This document shows positions 1 through 7,580 of a DNA stretch of 19,663 bases, piece after piece; the first letter of the stretch is position 1; every line of letters starts with the position of its first letter. The DNA is from an uncultured Oscillospiraceae bacterium (GTDB taxonomy: Bacteria > Bacillota > Clostridia > Oscillospirales > Oscillospiraceae): the NCBI GenBank assembly GCA_934597535.1, contig CAKTRT010000021.1, positions 1-19,663 of the forward strand, written 5' to 3'. The notes below the pieces were generated by a model that saw only the letters and a list, made by a program, of their open reading frames with translations, was not told where the DNA came from and did no database searches. The translations under genes were made by a program, and so were the position numbers.

Positions 1-141
1 GAAAAGCTCTGGCTCGTGACGCGCGTGGGCATGGACATCAAGCTCAAATGCACGCGCTGCGGCCGCGAGGTGATGCTCCCGCGCGCCAAGGCGGAAAAGG
101 GCATCAGGAAAATCGTAGAAAGGGAGGAACCCCATGAATAA
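1..141 (+). CDS. DUF951 family protein, C-terminal part
   Basis: The window opens inside this gene, so only the last 46 codons are visible, ending at TAA 139-141. The peptide contains WLVTRVGMDIKLKC, then CTRCGREVMLPRAK with a CxxC pair, then a basic tail. That arrangement (RVGMD, KCxxCG, VMLPR) is the signature of the small DUF951 proteins (YyzM-like) of Firmicutes, which are about 65-70 aa long. Their function is unknown; the CxxC pair may bind metal or nucleic acid, which is inference. The stop codon lies inside the next small gene, whose ATG at 134 overlaps it by 8 nt, so the two are probably translated from one message. The 5' end and promoter lie outside the window. Confidence 0.85.
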   Translation, partial: EKLWLVTRVGMDIKLKCTRCGREVMLPRAKAEKGIRKIVEREEPHE

Positions 142-223
142 GAAGACGAGAGCCGTTGCGATCCTGCTGGTCGCGGTGATGATCCTGTCGCTCGTGGCGT
201 CGATGATCATTCCCTACCTGTAA
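134..223 (+). CDS. 29-aa single-span membrane peptide
   Basis: ATG at 134 opens a 29-codon frame ending at TAA 221-223. It has a basic start (MNKKTR) followed by about 22 hydrophobic residues that end in proline-tyrosine-leucine. An AGGGAGGA ribosome site (121-128) lies 5 nt upstream, inside the end of the DUF951 gene, and the ATG precedes that gene's stop codon, as expected for translational coupling. A terminator follows at 271-310, so this is the last gene of its transcript. It looks like a tail-less signal anchor or a membrane micropeptide. I do not recognise a named family and its function is unknown. The good ribosome site and clean N-in charge pattern argue that it is real. Confidence 0.6.
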   Translation: MNKKTRAVAILLVAVMILSLVASMIIPYL

Positions 224-270
224 GGAAAAGATGCGCTGCGGCAAACGCCGCGCGAAAAAGTGGATCAAGA

Positions 271-310
271 AAGGGATATCTCTTCTTTGGAGAAGGGATG
301 TCCTTTTTTT
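271..310 (+). terminator. Rho-independent terminator after the DUF951/29-aa operon
   Basis: A 15-16 bp stem (AAGGGATATCTCTTCT pairing with AGAAGGGATGTCCTT through a few G-U pairs) with a short TTGG loop is followed by a run of seven or more T to 310. It closes the upstream operon before the spoIIG promoter. Confidence 0.85.
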
Positions 311-331
311 CTGTCTCATAGCACGGCGTCT

Positions 332-365
332 TTCGCCCTTTTCCTGTCCGCGCGGCGGCTATAAT
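332..365 (+). promoter_or_regulatory. Candidate spoIIG promoter with a possible Spo0A box
   Basis: An exact TATAAT lies at 360-365, 25 nt before the spoIIGA start codon. No TTGACA-like element is present at 17 bp. TTCGCCC at 332-338 matches the Spo0A box TTCGNCA except at the last base, and lies 22 bp upstream of the -10. In Bacillus subtilis the spoIIG promoter is a sigma-A promoter with an abnormal 22-bp spacing and 0A boxes over its -35 region, so the layout fits. One imperfect box alone is weak evidence. Confidence 0.45.
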
Positions 366-390
366 GGACTTCCGTTGAGGGAGGTGTGCC

Positions 391-1206
391 ATGGTCGTCT
401 ACATAGAAAGCGTGTTCGCTTTCAATTTTCTCGTTGATTATCTGCTGCTGTTCGGCGCGGCGCGGCTTGCCGGGCGGACGGTCGCGCGGCGAAGACTTTT
501 GCTTGGGGCGTCGATCGGCGGTATTTATGCTGCGGTGCAGCTCTTTTTGCCGAAAAGTGTCGTTTTCCTGCTGCTCTCGCTCGCTTTGATGGGCGCGGCG
601 GCGTATCGCGGCAGCGGACGAGCGATCAAACTGACGCTGCTGTTTTTCCTTGCCTCGTGCGGACTCGCTGGCGTAGTGATGCTGTTGGGCCAGAGCTTTG
701 GGTCGATGGCGCGCCTTGCGCGCGGCGTAGTGGCGGCGGATCTGCCGTGGGGCGTCTTTTTGATCGCAGCGGGGGTGTCGTATCTGCTGCTTTCCGTCGT
801 ATTCCGCTGCGGTGCAGCGTACACGGGAAAGGAAATGGCGGATGTCACCCTCGCTTATCGCGGAAGAAACGCCCGCGTGCGCCTGCTGCGTGATACTGGC
901 AATCTATTGACAGATCCGCTGACAGGGAGGGGAGTACCGGTCGTTGACATTCATGCGCTGGGAGGGCTTATCAGCATGGAAGAGACTGCCGTGCTGCCGC
1001 GCATCGCGTATTGCAGCGTGGGCAATGCGGACGGAACACTGCCGCTGCTGCGCTGTGAAGGAATAACGGTTGACGGAATAGAACTTGGCCCGCGCGCCGT
1101 TGCCCTGGCGGAACACCCGCTCGGCGGCGATGGCGGCGCGTATGCGGGGCTTTGGTGCGAGGGAGAAGAAAAGGGGGAGAACAATGTTCAGACGTCTATG
1201 GCTTAG
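391..1206 (+). CDS. spoIIGA: Sporulation sigma-E factor-processing peptidase SpoIIGA
   Basis: SpoIIGA is the polytopic membrane aspartic protease that removes the pro-sequence of pro-sigma-E in the mother cell after septation. The 271-aa product has about five hydrophobic segments in residues 1-140. A soluble domain follows, containing the active-site motif [11 protein letters not shown] with Asp168 as the likely catalytic residue, then RGVPVVD. B. subtilis SpoIIGA is 309 aa, so this copy is somewhat short but carries the core. ATG 391 has a GGGAGGTG ribosome site at 379-386. The gene overlaps sigE by 23 nt, so protease and substrate are made together. Its stop codon is TAG. Confidence 0.93.
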   Translation: MVVYIESVFAFNFLVDYLLLFGAARLAGRTVARRRLLLGASIGGIYAAVQLFLPKSVVFLLLSLALMGAAAYRGSGRAIKLTLLFFLASCGLAGVVMLLGQSFGSMARLARGVVAADLPWGVFLIAAGVSYLLLSVVFRCGAAYTGKEMADVTLAYRGRNARVRLLRDTGNLLTDPLTGRGVPVVDIHALGGLISMEETAVLPRIAYCSVGNADGTLPLLRCEGITVDGIELGPRAVALAEHPLGGDGGAYAGLWCEGEEKGENNVQTSMA

Positions 1207-1897
1207 GCTGCGGTTTCGGCTCATCGACTGGGGATTGATCGCACGGCGCGGGATCTTTTACATCGGCGGCAGCGATACACTGCCGCCCCCGCTTGAGCGC
1301 GCGGAGGAGGCGGAGCTGATCGCGCGCATGGATGCGGGGGATGAAAGCGTGCGCCGCACGCTCATCGAGCATAACCTGCGCCTTGTCGCCTACATTGCGC
1401 GCCGCTTTGAAAATACCGGCATCAACATCGAAGACCTCATCTCCATTGGCACGATCGGCCTTATCAAGGCGGTAAACACCTATCGTAGCGACAAGAACAT
1501 CAAGCTTGCGACCTACGCCTCGCGCTGCATCGAAAACGAGATCCTCATGCATCTGCGCAAGACCGCGCCGCAGAAGTCCGAGGTCAGCTTTGACGAGCCG
1601 CTCAACACTGACTGGGACGGCAATGAGCTGCTGCTCTCCGACATTCTCGGCACCGATGAGGACATGGTCATGAAGCCCATTGAGGACGATGTGGACCGGC
1701 AGCTGCTGAATGAGGCGGTCGACCGCCTTGCCCCAAGGGAAAAAACGATCATTACGCTGCGCTTTGGCCTTGGCGGGCGGGAGGAAAAAACGCAGAAGGA
1801 GGTCGCAGACCTAATGGGCATCTCGCAGAGCTATATCTCACGGCTGGAAAAGCGCATCATCGCACGGCTGCGCAAGGAAATTATCAAAATGAGTTGA
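1184..1897 (+). CDS. sigE: RNA polymerase sporulation sigma factor sigma-E (pro-form)
   Basis: This encodes the 237-aa early mother-cell sigma factor. It is very close to B. subtilis sigma-E: YIGGS-LPPPL at 26-37, [26 protein letters not shown] (region 2), [33 protein letters not shown], and the region 4 helix-turn-helix [24 protein letters not shown]. The first 25 or so residues ([17 protein letters not shown]...) are basic and amphipathic and form the pro-sequence that SpoIIGA removes just before YIGG. ATG 1184 is chosen because a GGGGGAG site (1173-1179) precedes it and the pro-sequence then has the normal length. An in-frame ATG at 1085 would add unrelated residues. sigG, often the next gene in spore-formers, is not adjacent here. 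Confidence 0.97.
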   Translation: MFRRLWLRLRFRLIDWGLIARRGIFYIGGSDTLPPPLERAEEAELIARMDAGDESVRRTLIEHNLRLVAYIARRFENTGINIEDLISIGTIGLIKAVNTYRSDKNIKLATYASRCIENEILMHLRKTAPQKSEVSFDEPLNTDWDGNELLLSDILGTDEDMVMKPIEDDVDRQLLNEAVDRLAPREKTIITLRFGLGGREEKTQKEVADLMGISQSYISRLEKRIIARLRKEIIKMS

Positions 1898-1922
1898 CAA
1901 GCGGCGCAAAAAACGGTATGAT
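1894..1922 (+). promoter_or_regulatory. Sigma-A promoter of the T-box/valS operon
   Basis: TTGACA (1894-1899), a 17-bp spacer and TATGAT (1917-1922) form a near-consensus housekeeping promoter. The -35 element contains the sigE stop codon (TGA 1895-1897). Transcription should start near 1929-1930, just ahead of stem I of the T-box. Confidence 0.85.
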
Positions 1923-1928
1923 TCAGCG

Positions 1929-2163
1929 TGGAAATGCGAAGAAGAGGAGCAGTATCCGTATCCGGAAGCGAAGAGAGAGGGCGTTTGGTGCAAGCCCTTG
2001 TGAAGGATGCGGCGAAGTCGCCTCGGAGCCGCCGCGCCGAAGGAGCAGTAAGCCGGACGGGAACTCCCGTTACAGAGTTACGAGTGTCCGCAAAAGCGGA
2101 AATTCAGGTGGTACCGCGGTCATTGATCGCCCTGAGCAGCGAAGGCTGCTCAGGGCGTTTTTT
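1929..2163 (+). ncRNA. T-box leader (tRNA-Val specific)
   Basis: This is a tRNA-sensing leader in which uncharged tRNA stabilises an antiterminator. Stem I shows the AGTA of the specifier-loop S-turn at 1951-1954, with CCGTATCC pairing to GGATGCGG. The apical GGTG lies at 1987-1990. GAA followed by the specifier GTC (2017-2019) reads a valine codon. The conserved T-box core, AGGTGGTACCGCGG, lies at about 2106-2119. Its TGGT (2109-2112) suits the acceptor end ACCA of tRNA-Val. The terminator (2128-2163) follows directly. The valine specifier agrees with valS downstream, although a YcxB-like gene lies between them. Confidence 0.93.
2128..2163 (+). terminator. T-box regulatory terminator
   Basis: A perfect 13-bp stem (CGCCCTGAGCAGC with GCTGCTCAGGGCG, loop GAAG) is followed by TTTTTT at 2158-2163. 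This is the off-state hairpin of the T-box; the competing antiterminator includes the conserved T-box core just upstream. Confidence 0.93.
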
Positions 2164-2182
2164 ACTATGAAAGGGAGCGAAT

Positions 2183-2707
2183 ATGGCCATACAGTTTGAG
2201 ACCGACTACAATATGGAAACACTGACGGCGATGGCCAGGGGCCTGCGCAAAACCGTGCGCAGAAAGCGCAGCCGCCGCGTACACATTTTTGCGGCGGTCG
2301 TGCTGATTCTCGGCATTCTGACGATTCTTGCCACGGTCTCAGGCGGCGAACCGTTCGGCGCGAGCGGCATTGTGACGATGCTTGCGATGCTGGTGCTCAT
2401 TCTGGCGACCCTTTTTGAGGACAGGCTGAACGCCTGGTTTGCGAAAAAGCGTCTGCTGCCGGGCACGGAGCACGCCGTCGCCACGTTTGAAGAGGACGGC
2501 TACGTTTCGGCAACGAGCATGTCGGAGAGCAAATTTTCCTATGCCCAGATCGTGGCCGTCGCCGAGACGGAGCGCTACTTCGTCTTCGCCCTGTCCTCGC
2601 ACCATGCGCAGGCGTATGACAAGAGAAATATCTGCGGCGGGAACGTTGAAGACTTCCGCGCATTTATCGCCGAAAAGACGGGAAAGCCCATCGAAGAGAT
2701 CAAATAA
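2183..2707 (+). CDS. YcxB-like membrane protein
   Basis: This 174-aa protein has a basic N-terminal region (RKTVRRKRSRR, 22-32) and two membrane spans at about 33-52 and 60-78. A soluble C-terminal half carries the pattern seen in YcxB-like proteins (PF14317): a strand ending in EEDGYVS, FSYAQIVAVAETERYFVFAL, then GGNVEDFRAFIAEKTGK. The molecular function of the family is unknown. ATG 2183 has an AAGGGAG ribosome site. The gene lies between the T-box terminator and valS with a 33-nt gap before valS, so it is very probably co-transcribed under valine-tRNA control. Assignment to YcxB is by pattern only. Confidence 0.75.
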   Translation: MAIQFETDYNMETLTAMARGLRKTVRRKRSRRVHIFAAVVLILGILTILATVSGGEPFGASGIVTMLAMLVLILATLFEDRLNAWFAKKRLLPGTEHAVATFEEDGYVSATSMSESKFSYAQIVAVAETERYFVFALSSHHAQAYDKRNICGGNVEDFRAFIAEKTGKPIEEIK

Positions 2708-2740
2708 GAGCAATATTGTTCAAAAGATAGGAGAAAACCG

Positions 2741-5374
2741 ATGAAAGAATTACCGAAAGTGTATGAGCCGCAGCAGGTCGAAGGCCGCATCTATCAGATG
2801 TGGATGGACCATGACTGCTTCAAGGCCGAGCCTGACCCGGACAAGAAGCCGTTTTCCATCGTCATGCCGCCGCCGAACGTCACCGGCCAGCTGCACATGG
2901 GCCACGCGATGGACTCGACGCTGCAGGATATCCTGACGCGCTTTAAGCGCATGCAGGGCTATTCTGCCCTGTGGCTTCCCGGCACCGATCACGCGGGCAT
3001 CGCCACGCAGATCAAGGTCGAAGAGGAGCTGCGCACCAAGGAGGGCCTGACGCGCTACGACCTCGGCCGCGAGAAGTTTTTACAGCGCGTGTGGCAGTGG
3101 AAGGAAAAGTACGGCAACCGCATCGTCGAGCAGCAGAAGAAGATGGGCGCGAGCTGCGATTGGTCTCGCTCCCGCTTCACGATGGACGAGGGCTGCTCCA
3201 AGGCCGTGCGCGAGACCTTCTGTGAGCTCTACGACAAGGGCCTCATCTACAAGGGCAGCCGCATCATCAACTGGTGCCCGCACTGCCTGACCGCGCTTTC
3301 CGACGCGGAGGTCGAGTATGTCGACAAGCCGGGCCACCTCTGGTATATCCGCTACCCGCTCTCCGACGGCAGCGGCGACATCGTCGTCGCCACCACCCGT
3401 CCCGAAACGATGATGGGCGATACGGGCGTTGCGGTCAACCCCGAGGACGAGAAGTTCAAGCACCTGATCGGCAAGACCTGCATCCTGCCGATCATGAACC
3501 GCGAGATCCCCATCGTGGGCGACGAGTACTGCGAGATCGGCTTCGGCACGGGCGCCGTTAAGATGACCCCCGCGCACGACCCCAACGACTTTGAGGTCGG
3601 TCTTCGCCACAACCTCGAGGTCATCCGCGTCATCGCCGATAACGGCACGATCAACGAAAACGGCGGCAAGTACAACGGCATGGACCGCTACGAGTGCCGC
3701 AAGGCCATCGTCAGGGACTTAGAGGAGCAGGGCTACCTCATCAAGACCGAGCCCTACTCTCACAACGTCGGCACGTGCTATCGCTGCCACAACGACGTCG
3801 AGCCGCTTATCTCCGCGCAGTGGTTCGTCAAGATGGAGCCGCTTGCCAAGGAGGCCATCCGCGTTGTGAACGACGGCACGATCAAGTTCGTGCCCGAGCG
3901 CTTCACCAAGACCTATATCAACTGGATGGAAAACGTGCACGACTGGTGCATTTCCCGTCAGCTGTGGTGGGGCCATCAGATCCCCGCGTGGTACTGCGAT
4001 GAGTGCGGTCACATCAACGTCAAGCGCGAAGACCCGACGGAATGCGAAAAGTGCGGCTGCAAGCACTTGACGCGCGAGGAGGACGTGCTCGATACCTGGT
4101 TCTCCTCCGCGCTCTGGCCGTTCTCCACGATGGGCTGGCCCGACCTCGATTCTCCCGATCTCAAGTACTGGTATCCCACGTCCGTCATGGTCACGGGCTA
4201 TGATATCATCTTCTTCTGGGTCGCGCGCATGATCTTCTCCGGCATGGAGCAGATGAAGAAGGAGCCGTTCAAGACCGTCTTCATCCACGGTCTCGTCCGC
4301 GACGACAAGGGCCGCAAGATGTCGAAGTCGCTCGGCAACGGCATCGACCCGCTGGAGATGGCCGAGAAGTACGGCGCGGACGCGCTGCGCTTCAACCTCA
4401 TCACCGGCAACTCCCCGGGCAACGACATGCGCTTCTACGTCGAAAAGTGCGAGGCGATGCGCAACTTCTGCAACAAGATCTGGAACGCGAGCCGCTTCGT
4501 GATGATGAACCTGACGATCGACCACGTGGAGCTGCCCAAAAAGCTCGAGCTCGAGGACAAGTGGATCCTCTCGAAGCTCAATACGCTCATCCGCGAGGTC
4601 ACGGACAATATGGACGCCTTCGAGCTCGGCGTCGCGTCCGCAAAAATTTATGACTTCATCTGGGACAACTACTGCGACTGGTTCATCGAGCTGACGAAGA
4701 ACCGCCTCAACAGCGACGATCAGACCACGCGCGAGAACGCACAGAACGTCCTCTGCTATGTCCTCATCGAGACGCTCAAGCTCCTGCACCCGTTCATGCC
4801 GTTCATCACGGAGGAGATCTGGCAGGCGCTGCCGCACGAGGGCGACTTCCTGATGCTCTCGAAGTGGCCGGAGTATGACGGAACGTTCCGCTTCCCCGCC
4901 GAGGAAGAGGCGATGCAGACCGTCATCGAGGCCATCACCGCCATCCGCGCACGCCGCAACGAGATGAATGTCGCCCCGTCGAAGAAGGTGCACTACACCG
5001 TTGCCACCGCGCACGCCGATACGTTCAGTGCCGGCATCCCATTCTTCACGCGCCTGGCCTCCGCAAGCGATGTGACCATCGTGTCCGCCGACGCTGCTAT
5101 CGACGCTGACGGCAAGGTCGAGGTAGACACCCACGCCGCGCGCATCTTCATGCCGCTCGCCGAGCTCGTTGACTTTGAAAAGGAGCTCGCGCGCATCGCC
5201 AAGGAGAAGGCGAACGCCGAAAAGCAGCTCGCCGGTATCGAGAGCAAGCTCAAAAACGAGGGTTTCCTCGCCAAAGCGCCGGAGGTGGTCGTGAACGGCG
5301 CCCGCGCCGACGCCGAAAAGCTCAGAGCGCTTATTGAGAAGCTGGATGCTTCCGCGGCGGCGATGAAAAAATAA
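2741..5374 (+). CDS. valS: Valine--tRNA ligase
   Basis: ValS attaches valine to tRNA-Val in the cytoplasm and edits mischarged threonine. The 877-aa product has the full class Ia plan: HMGH (52-55, the HIGH motif) inside PPPNVTGQLHMGHAM; the CP1 editing domain with ATTRPET (about 217-223) and GTGAVKMTPAHDPND; DWCISRQLWWGHQIPAW (401-417); a CxxC pair at 419-422 and another at 436-439, probably a zinc knuckle; and KMSKS at 526-530. A C-terminal coiled coil starting near residue 810 is typical of ValS. ATG 2741 has an AGGAG site (2729-2733). Length matches the family. Expression is governed by the valine T-box at 1929-2163. Confidence 0.98.
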   Translation: MKELPKVYEPQQVEGRIYQMWMDHDCFKAEPDPDKKPFSIVMPPPNVTGQLHMGHAMDSTLQDILTRFKRMQGYSALWLPGTDHAGIATQIKVEEELRTKEGLTRYDLGREKFLQRVWQWKEKYGNRIVEQQKKMGASCDWSRSRFTMDEGCSKAVRETFCELYDKGLIYKGSRIINWCPHCLTALSDAEVEYVDKPGHLWYIRYPLSDGSGDIVVATTRPETMMGDTGVAVNPEDEKFKHLIGKTCILPIMNREIPIVGDEYCEIGFGTGAVKMTPAHDPNDFEVGLRHNLEVIRVIADNGTINENGGKYNGMDRYECRKAIVRDLEEQGYLIKTEPYSHNVGTCYRCHNDVEPLISAQWFVKMEPLAKEAIRVVNDGTIKFVPERFTKTYINWMENVHDWCISRQLWWGHQIPAWYCDECGHINVKREDPTECEKCGCKHLTREEDVLDTWFSSALWPFSTMGWPDLDSPDLKYWYPTSVMVTGYDIIFFWVARMIFSGMEQMKKEPFKTVFIHGLVRDDKGRKMSKSLGNGIDPLEMAEKYGADALRFNLITGNSPGNDMRFYVEKCEAMRNFCNKIWNASRFVMMNLTIDHVELPKKLELEDKWILSKLNTLIREVTDNMDAFELGVASAKIYDFIWDNYCDWFIELTKNRLNSDDQTTRENAQNVLCYVLIETLKLLHPFMPFITEEIWQALPHEGDFLMLSKWPEYDGTFRFPAEEEAMQTVIEAITAIRARRNEMNVAPSKKVHYTVATAHADTFSAGIPFFTRLASASDVTIVSADAAIDADGKVEVDTHAARIFMPLAELVDFEKELARIAKEKANAEKQLAGIESKLKNEGFLAKAPEVVVNGARADAEKLRALIEKLDASAAAMKK

Positions 5375-5382
5375 AAGCGATC

Positions 5383-5417
5383 AGGGGGCTGTTTTCCTGT
5401 TGGGAAAGCAGCCCTCT
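5383..5417 (+). terminator. Probable terminator after valS
   Basis: AGGGGGCTGTTTTCC pairs with GGGAAAGCAGCCCTCT with G-U pairs and one small bulge. The following tail, TTGCATT, is only weakly U-rich, but another T-rich stretch follows before the next promoter. Confidence 0.55.
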
Positions 5418-5429
5418 TGCATTAAGCTC

Positions 5430-5458
5430 TTTTCAACCGCCGCTTTTTTTGCTATACT
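5430..5458 (+). promoter_or_regulatory. Sigma-A promoter of the aldo/keto reductase operon
   Basis: TATACT at 5453-5458 is preceded, at exactly 17 bp, by TTTTCA (5430-5435, four of six matches to TTGACA). The start codon of the reductase lies 31 nt downstream. The -10 element is good and the -35 is weak. Confidence 0.55.
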
Positions 5459-5488
5459 GAAGAAACCAAAGATAAGGAGGAGACTTCC

Positions 5489-6517
5489 ATGAACAAGATC
5501 ACACTTGGCAAGACGGGGCTTGTCATTGAGAAAAATGGCTTCGGCTGCCTGCCGATCCAGCGCATCAGCGAGCAGGATGCGGTCAAGCTGCTGCACAAGG
5601 CGTATGACGGCGGCATCAACTTTTTTGATACGGCGCGCGCCTATTCCGACAGTGAGCAGAAGGTCGGCGCGGCGTTTTCGTCGATGCGAGATCATGTCGT
5701 GCTGGCGACGAAGACCGGCGCACAGACAGCGGAGGGCTTCTGGAAGGACCTTGAGACCAGCCTTCGCACGCTGAAGACCGACTGCATCGACATTTATCAG
5801 TTTCACAACCCCGCTTTCTGCCCGAAGCCGGGCGGAGAAGACGGCCTGTACGACGCGGCGCTCGAGGCGAAAAAGCAGGGCAAGATCCGCCATATTTCCA
5901 TTACGAACCACCGCCTCGCCGTGGCGCACGAGGCCATCGATTCGGGACTCTACGAGACGCTGCAATTCCCGTTCAGCTACTTAGCCGGCGAGCAGGAGAT
6001 GGAGCTTGTCAGAAAATGCCGCGAAAACAACATGGGCTTTATCGCCATGAAGGGCATGGCGGGCGGCCTGATCCGCGACGGCTTTACAGCCGCTGCATGG
6101 ATGGCGCAGCAGCAGGGCGTTGTGCCCATCTGGGGCGTGCAGCGCGAGAGCGAGCTCGATCAGTTCCTGCAGTGCATCCGCGAGGGCGTCGAGCTGACGG
6201 ACAAGCGCAGGGCGACCATCGAGCGCGACCGTGAGGAGCTCTGCGGCGAATTCTGCCGCGGCTGCGGTTACTGCATGCCGTGCCCCGCTGGCATTGAGAT
6301 CAATCAGTGCGCACGCATGTCGCTCATGCTGCGCCGCGCGCCCGCGGCAGCGTGGCTCACCGAAGAGTGGCAGCAGAAGATGCACCAGATCGAAAACTGC
6401 CGCCACTGCGGCCACTGCATGTCAAAGTGCCCATACGGTCTGAACACACCCGAGCTTTTACAGGCGAACTACAAGGACTATTGGGAAGTACTCGCAGCCA
6501 GCAAGGCGGAGAAATGA
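5489..6517 (+). CDS. Aldo/keto reductase with C-terminal 4Fe-4S ferredoxin domain
   Basis: The 342-aa protein is a predicted NAD(P)H-linked oxidoreductase of unknown substrate. The aldo/keto reductase barrel covers about residues 1-235, with the catalytic tetrad visible as Asp47, Tyr52 (FDTARAYSD), Lys75 (ATKTG) and His106 (YQFHNP). A cysteine-rich tail follows: Cys256, 259, 262 and 265 (CRGCGYCMPCP), Cys274, and Cys304, 307, 310 and 314 (CRHCGHCMSKCP), enough for iron-sulfur clusters. Such ferredoxin-fused reductases are common in anaerobic clostridia. ATG 5489 has an AAGGAGG site. The stop codon overlaps the start of the acetyltransferase (ATGA), so the two are coupled. Confidence 0.92.
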   Translation: MNKITLGKTGLVIEKNGFGCLPIQRISEQDAVKLLHKAYDGGINFFDTARAYSDSEQKVGAAFSSMRDHVVLATKTGAQTAEGFWKDLETSLRTLKTDCIDIYQFHNPAFCPKPGGEDGLYDAALEAKKQGKIRHISITNHRLAVAHEAIDSGLYETLQFPFSYLAGEQEMELVRKCRENNMGFIAMKGMAGGLIRDGFTAAAWMAQQQGVVPIWGVQRESELDQFLQCIREGVELTDKRRATIERDREELCGEFCRGCGYCMPCPAGIEINQCARMSLMLRRAPAAAWLTEEWQQKMHQIENCRHCGHCMSKCPYGLNTPELLQANYKDYWEVLAASKAEK

Positions 6518-7011
6518 GACTAGATTTTTCGCAAAAATCCGCCGTCCGGCCGCTGACGGCGGCGGATGTGGATGAGATATTGGCGCTCTGCGCGGAGAAT
6601 GAGCAGTTCTACCGTTATCATCCGCCGCTTGCGACGGGGGAGAGCATTTTGGAGGATATGACGGCGCTGCCGCCGGGGAAATGCGAGGAGGACAAGCATT
6701 ATCTCGGCTTTTTCAGCGGGGAAACGCTTGTCGCCGTGCTGGACCTGATCGAGCACTACCCGCAAGATGACACCGCCTACATCGGCTTCTTTATGACGAA
6801 AAAAGAGCGGCAGGGTTGCGGCCTCGGCACGGCGCTGATCGGCGAATTGCTTGACGAGCTGCGGCGGGAGAAATTCCGCAAGGTGCGCCTTGCCATCGAC
6901 AGGGGCAATCCGCAGAGCAGGGCGTTCTGGGAAAAGAACGGCTTTGCGTTGACGGGCGAGGAGTTCCCGCACGACGATTCGACGTACCTGCCGATGGAAC
7001 GCGGACTGTAG
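6514..7011 (+). CDS. GNAT family N-acetyltransferase
   Basis: This 165-aa predicted acetyl-CoA-dependent acyltransferase has an unknown acceptor. VRPLTAADVDEILALC at the N-terminus is the usual first strand and helix. RQGCGLGTAL at 99-108 is the acetyl-CoA pyrophosphate-binding motif A (R/Q-x-x-G-x-G), and NPQSRAFWEKNGF at 132-144 is the typical motif B helix-strand. ATG 6514 is chosen because it overlaps the reductase TGA by 4 nt (ATGA) and has a GGCGGAG site. The frame extends further upstream but inside the reductase gene. A strong terminator follows at 7024. Confidence 0.9.
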   Translation: MRLDFSQKSAVRPLTAADVDEILALCAENEQFYRYHPPLATGESILEDMTALPPGKCEEDKHYLGFFSGETLVAVLDLIEHYPQDDTAYIGFFMTKKERQGCGLGTALIGELLDELRREKFRKVRLAIDRGNPQSRAFWEKNGFALTGEEFPHDDSTYLPMERGL

Positions 7012-7023
7012 AAGTGAAGAAGG

Positions 7024-7071
7024 ACGCACCGCTGTGCAGATGGTATCTGCACAGCGGTGCGTTTTATTTTT
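7024..7071 (+). terminator. Strong intrinsic terminator
   Basis: An exact 18-bp inverted repeat (7024-7041 with 7045-7062), with a GGT loop, is followed by TTTTATTTTT. It ends the reductase/acetyltransferase operon. It also stands at the end of the convergent Nudix gene, where its minus-strand tail is less U-rich. Confidence 0.95.
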
Positions 7072-7083
7072 AGAAAACAGCAG

Positions 7084-7536
7084 CTATTTCAATTCGTAAG
7101 TCCAGTCCTTACCGCACTGGCGGTAGAAAAACTCGCTGAGATCATCTTCTTCAAACACGCGGAGCAGGTCGAGCAAATCGGAGGACACAAGGTTGAGCGG
7201 AGGAAGATCGGCAAGTTCCGCCCACTAGATCTCGCCCTCGTCGGAAGAGCGCAGCGTTCCGGTGAACTGCTCCGCGCGATAGAGCAGCACGACATGACGC
7301 ACGCCGTCTTCGCACCAGTCCTTGATCCCGCACAGGCGCGGAGAGGAGATCGTCAGACCTGTCTCCTCCTGAACCTCACGAATGACGGCATCTGTAAAGG
7401 ATTCACCCTTTTCAACATGACCGCCCGGAAAAGCAACGCCTGGCCAGTTGGGATCTGTGCGGTCCTGCACCAAAACCTTGCTGCCGCGGCGGAGCACGCA
7501 CATATTCATCAGTTCGACGGATTCCGTTCGTTCCAT
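7084..7536 (-). pseudogene. Nudix hydrolase interrupted by an in-frame TAG
   Basis: A Nudix protein of the 8-oxo-dGTP diphosphatase/MutT type is encoded from ATG 7536. The Nudix box is intact at residues 39-61 (GHVEKGESF...REVQEETGL). An amber codon at 7225-7227 stops it after 103 aa, immediately after SSDEGEI. The same frame continues for 46 more codons (WAELADLPPLNLVSSDLLDL... LSEFFYRQCGKDW), which is the normal C-terminus of this family, to TAG 7084-7086. An aromatic codon is expected where the TAG sits, so one base change (for example TAC to TAG) explains it. The start at 7536 is preferred over 7557 because it has an AGAGAG site and family-like MERTE. It probably shares the transcript of the flavoprotein gene upstream. 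A sequencing error or a C-terminally truncated but active protein remains possible. Confidence 0.8.
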
Positions 7537-7580
7537 ATGTGGGTTCTCTCTTTTCATTCAAAATAGTTTACTGTCTGGTT

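Noticed and set aside
3719..5134. A 471-codon open frame on the minus strand
   Set aside because: It lies wholly within valS, has no family-like sequence, and is a by-product of GC-rich codon bias in the true gene.
7225..7227. TAG recoding as pyrrolysine in the Nudix gene
   Set aside because: TAG serves as the ordinary stop codon of spoIIGA and the GNAT gene, and no pyl gene is in the window. A point mutation is simpler.
7057..7566. A plus-strand frame across the Nudix gene
   Set aside because: The minus strand carries a perfect Nudix box and family C-terminus; the plus frame starts inside a terminator stem and lacks a ribosome site.
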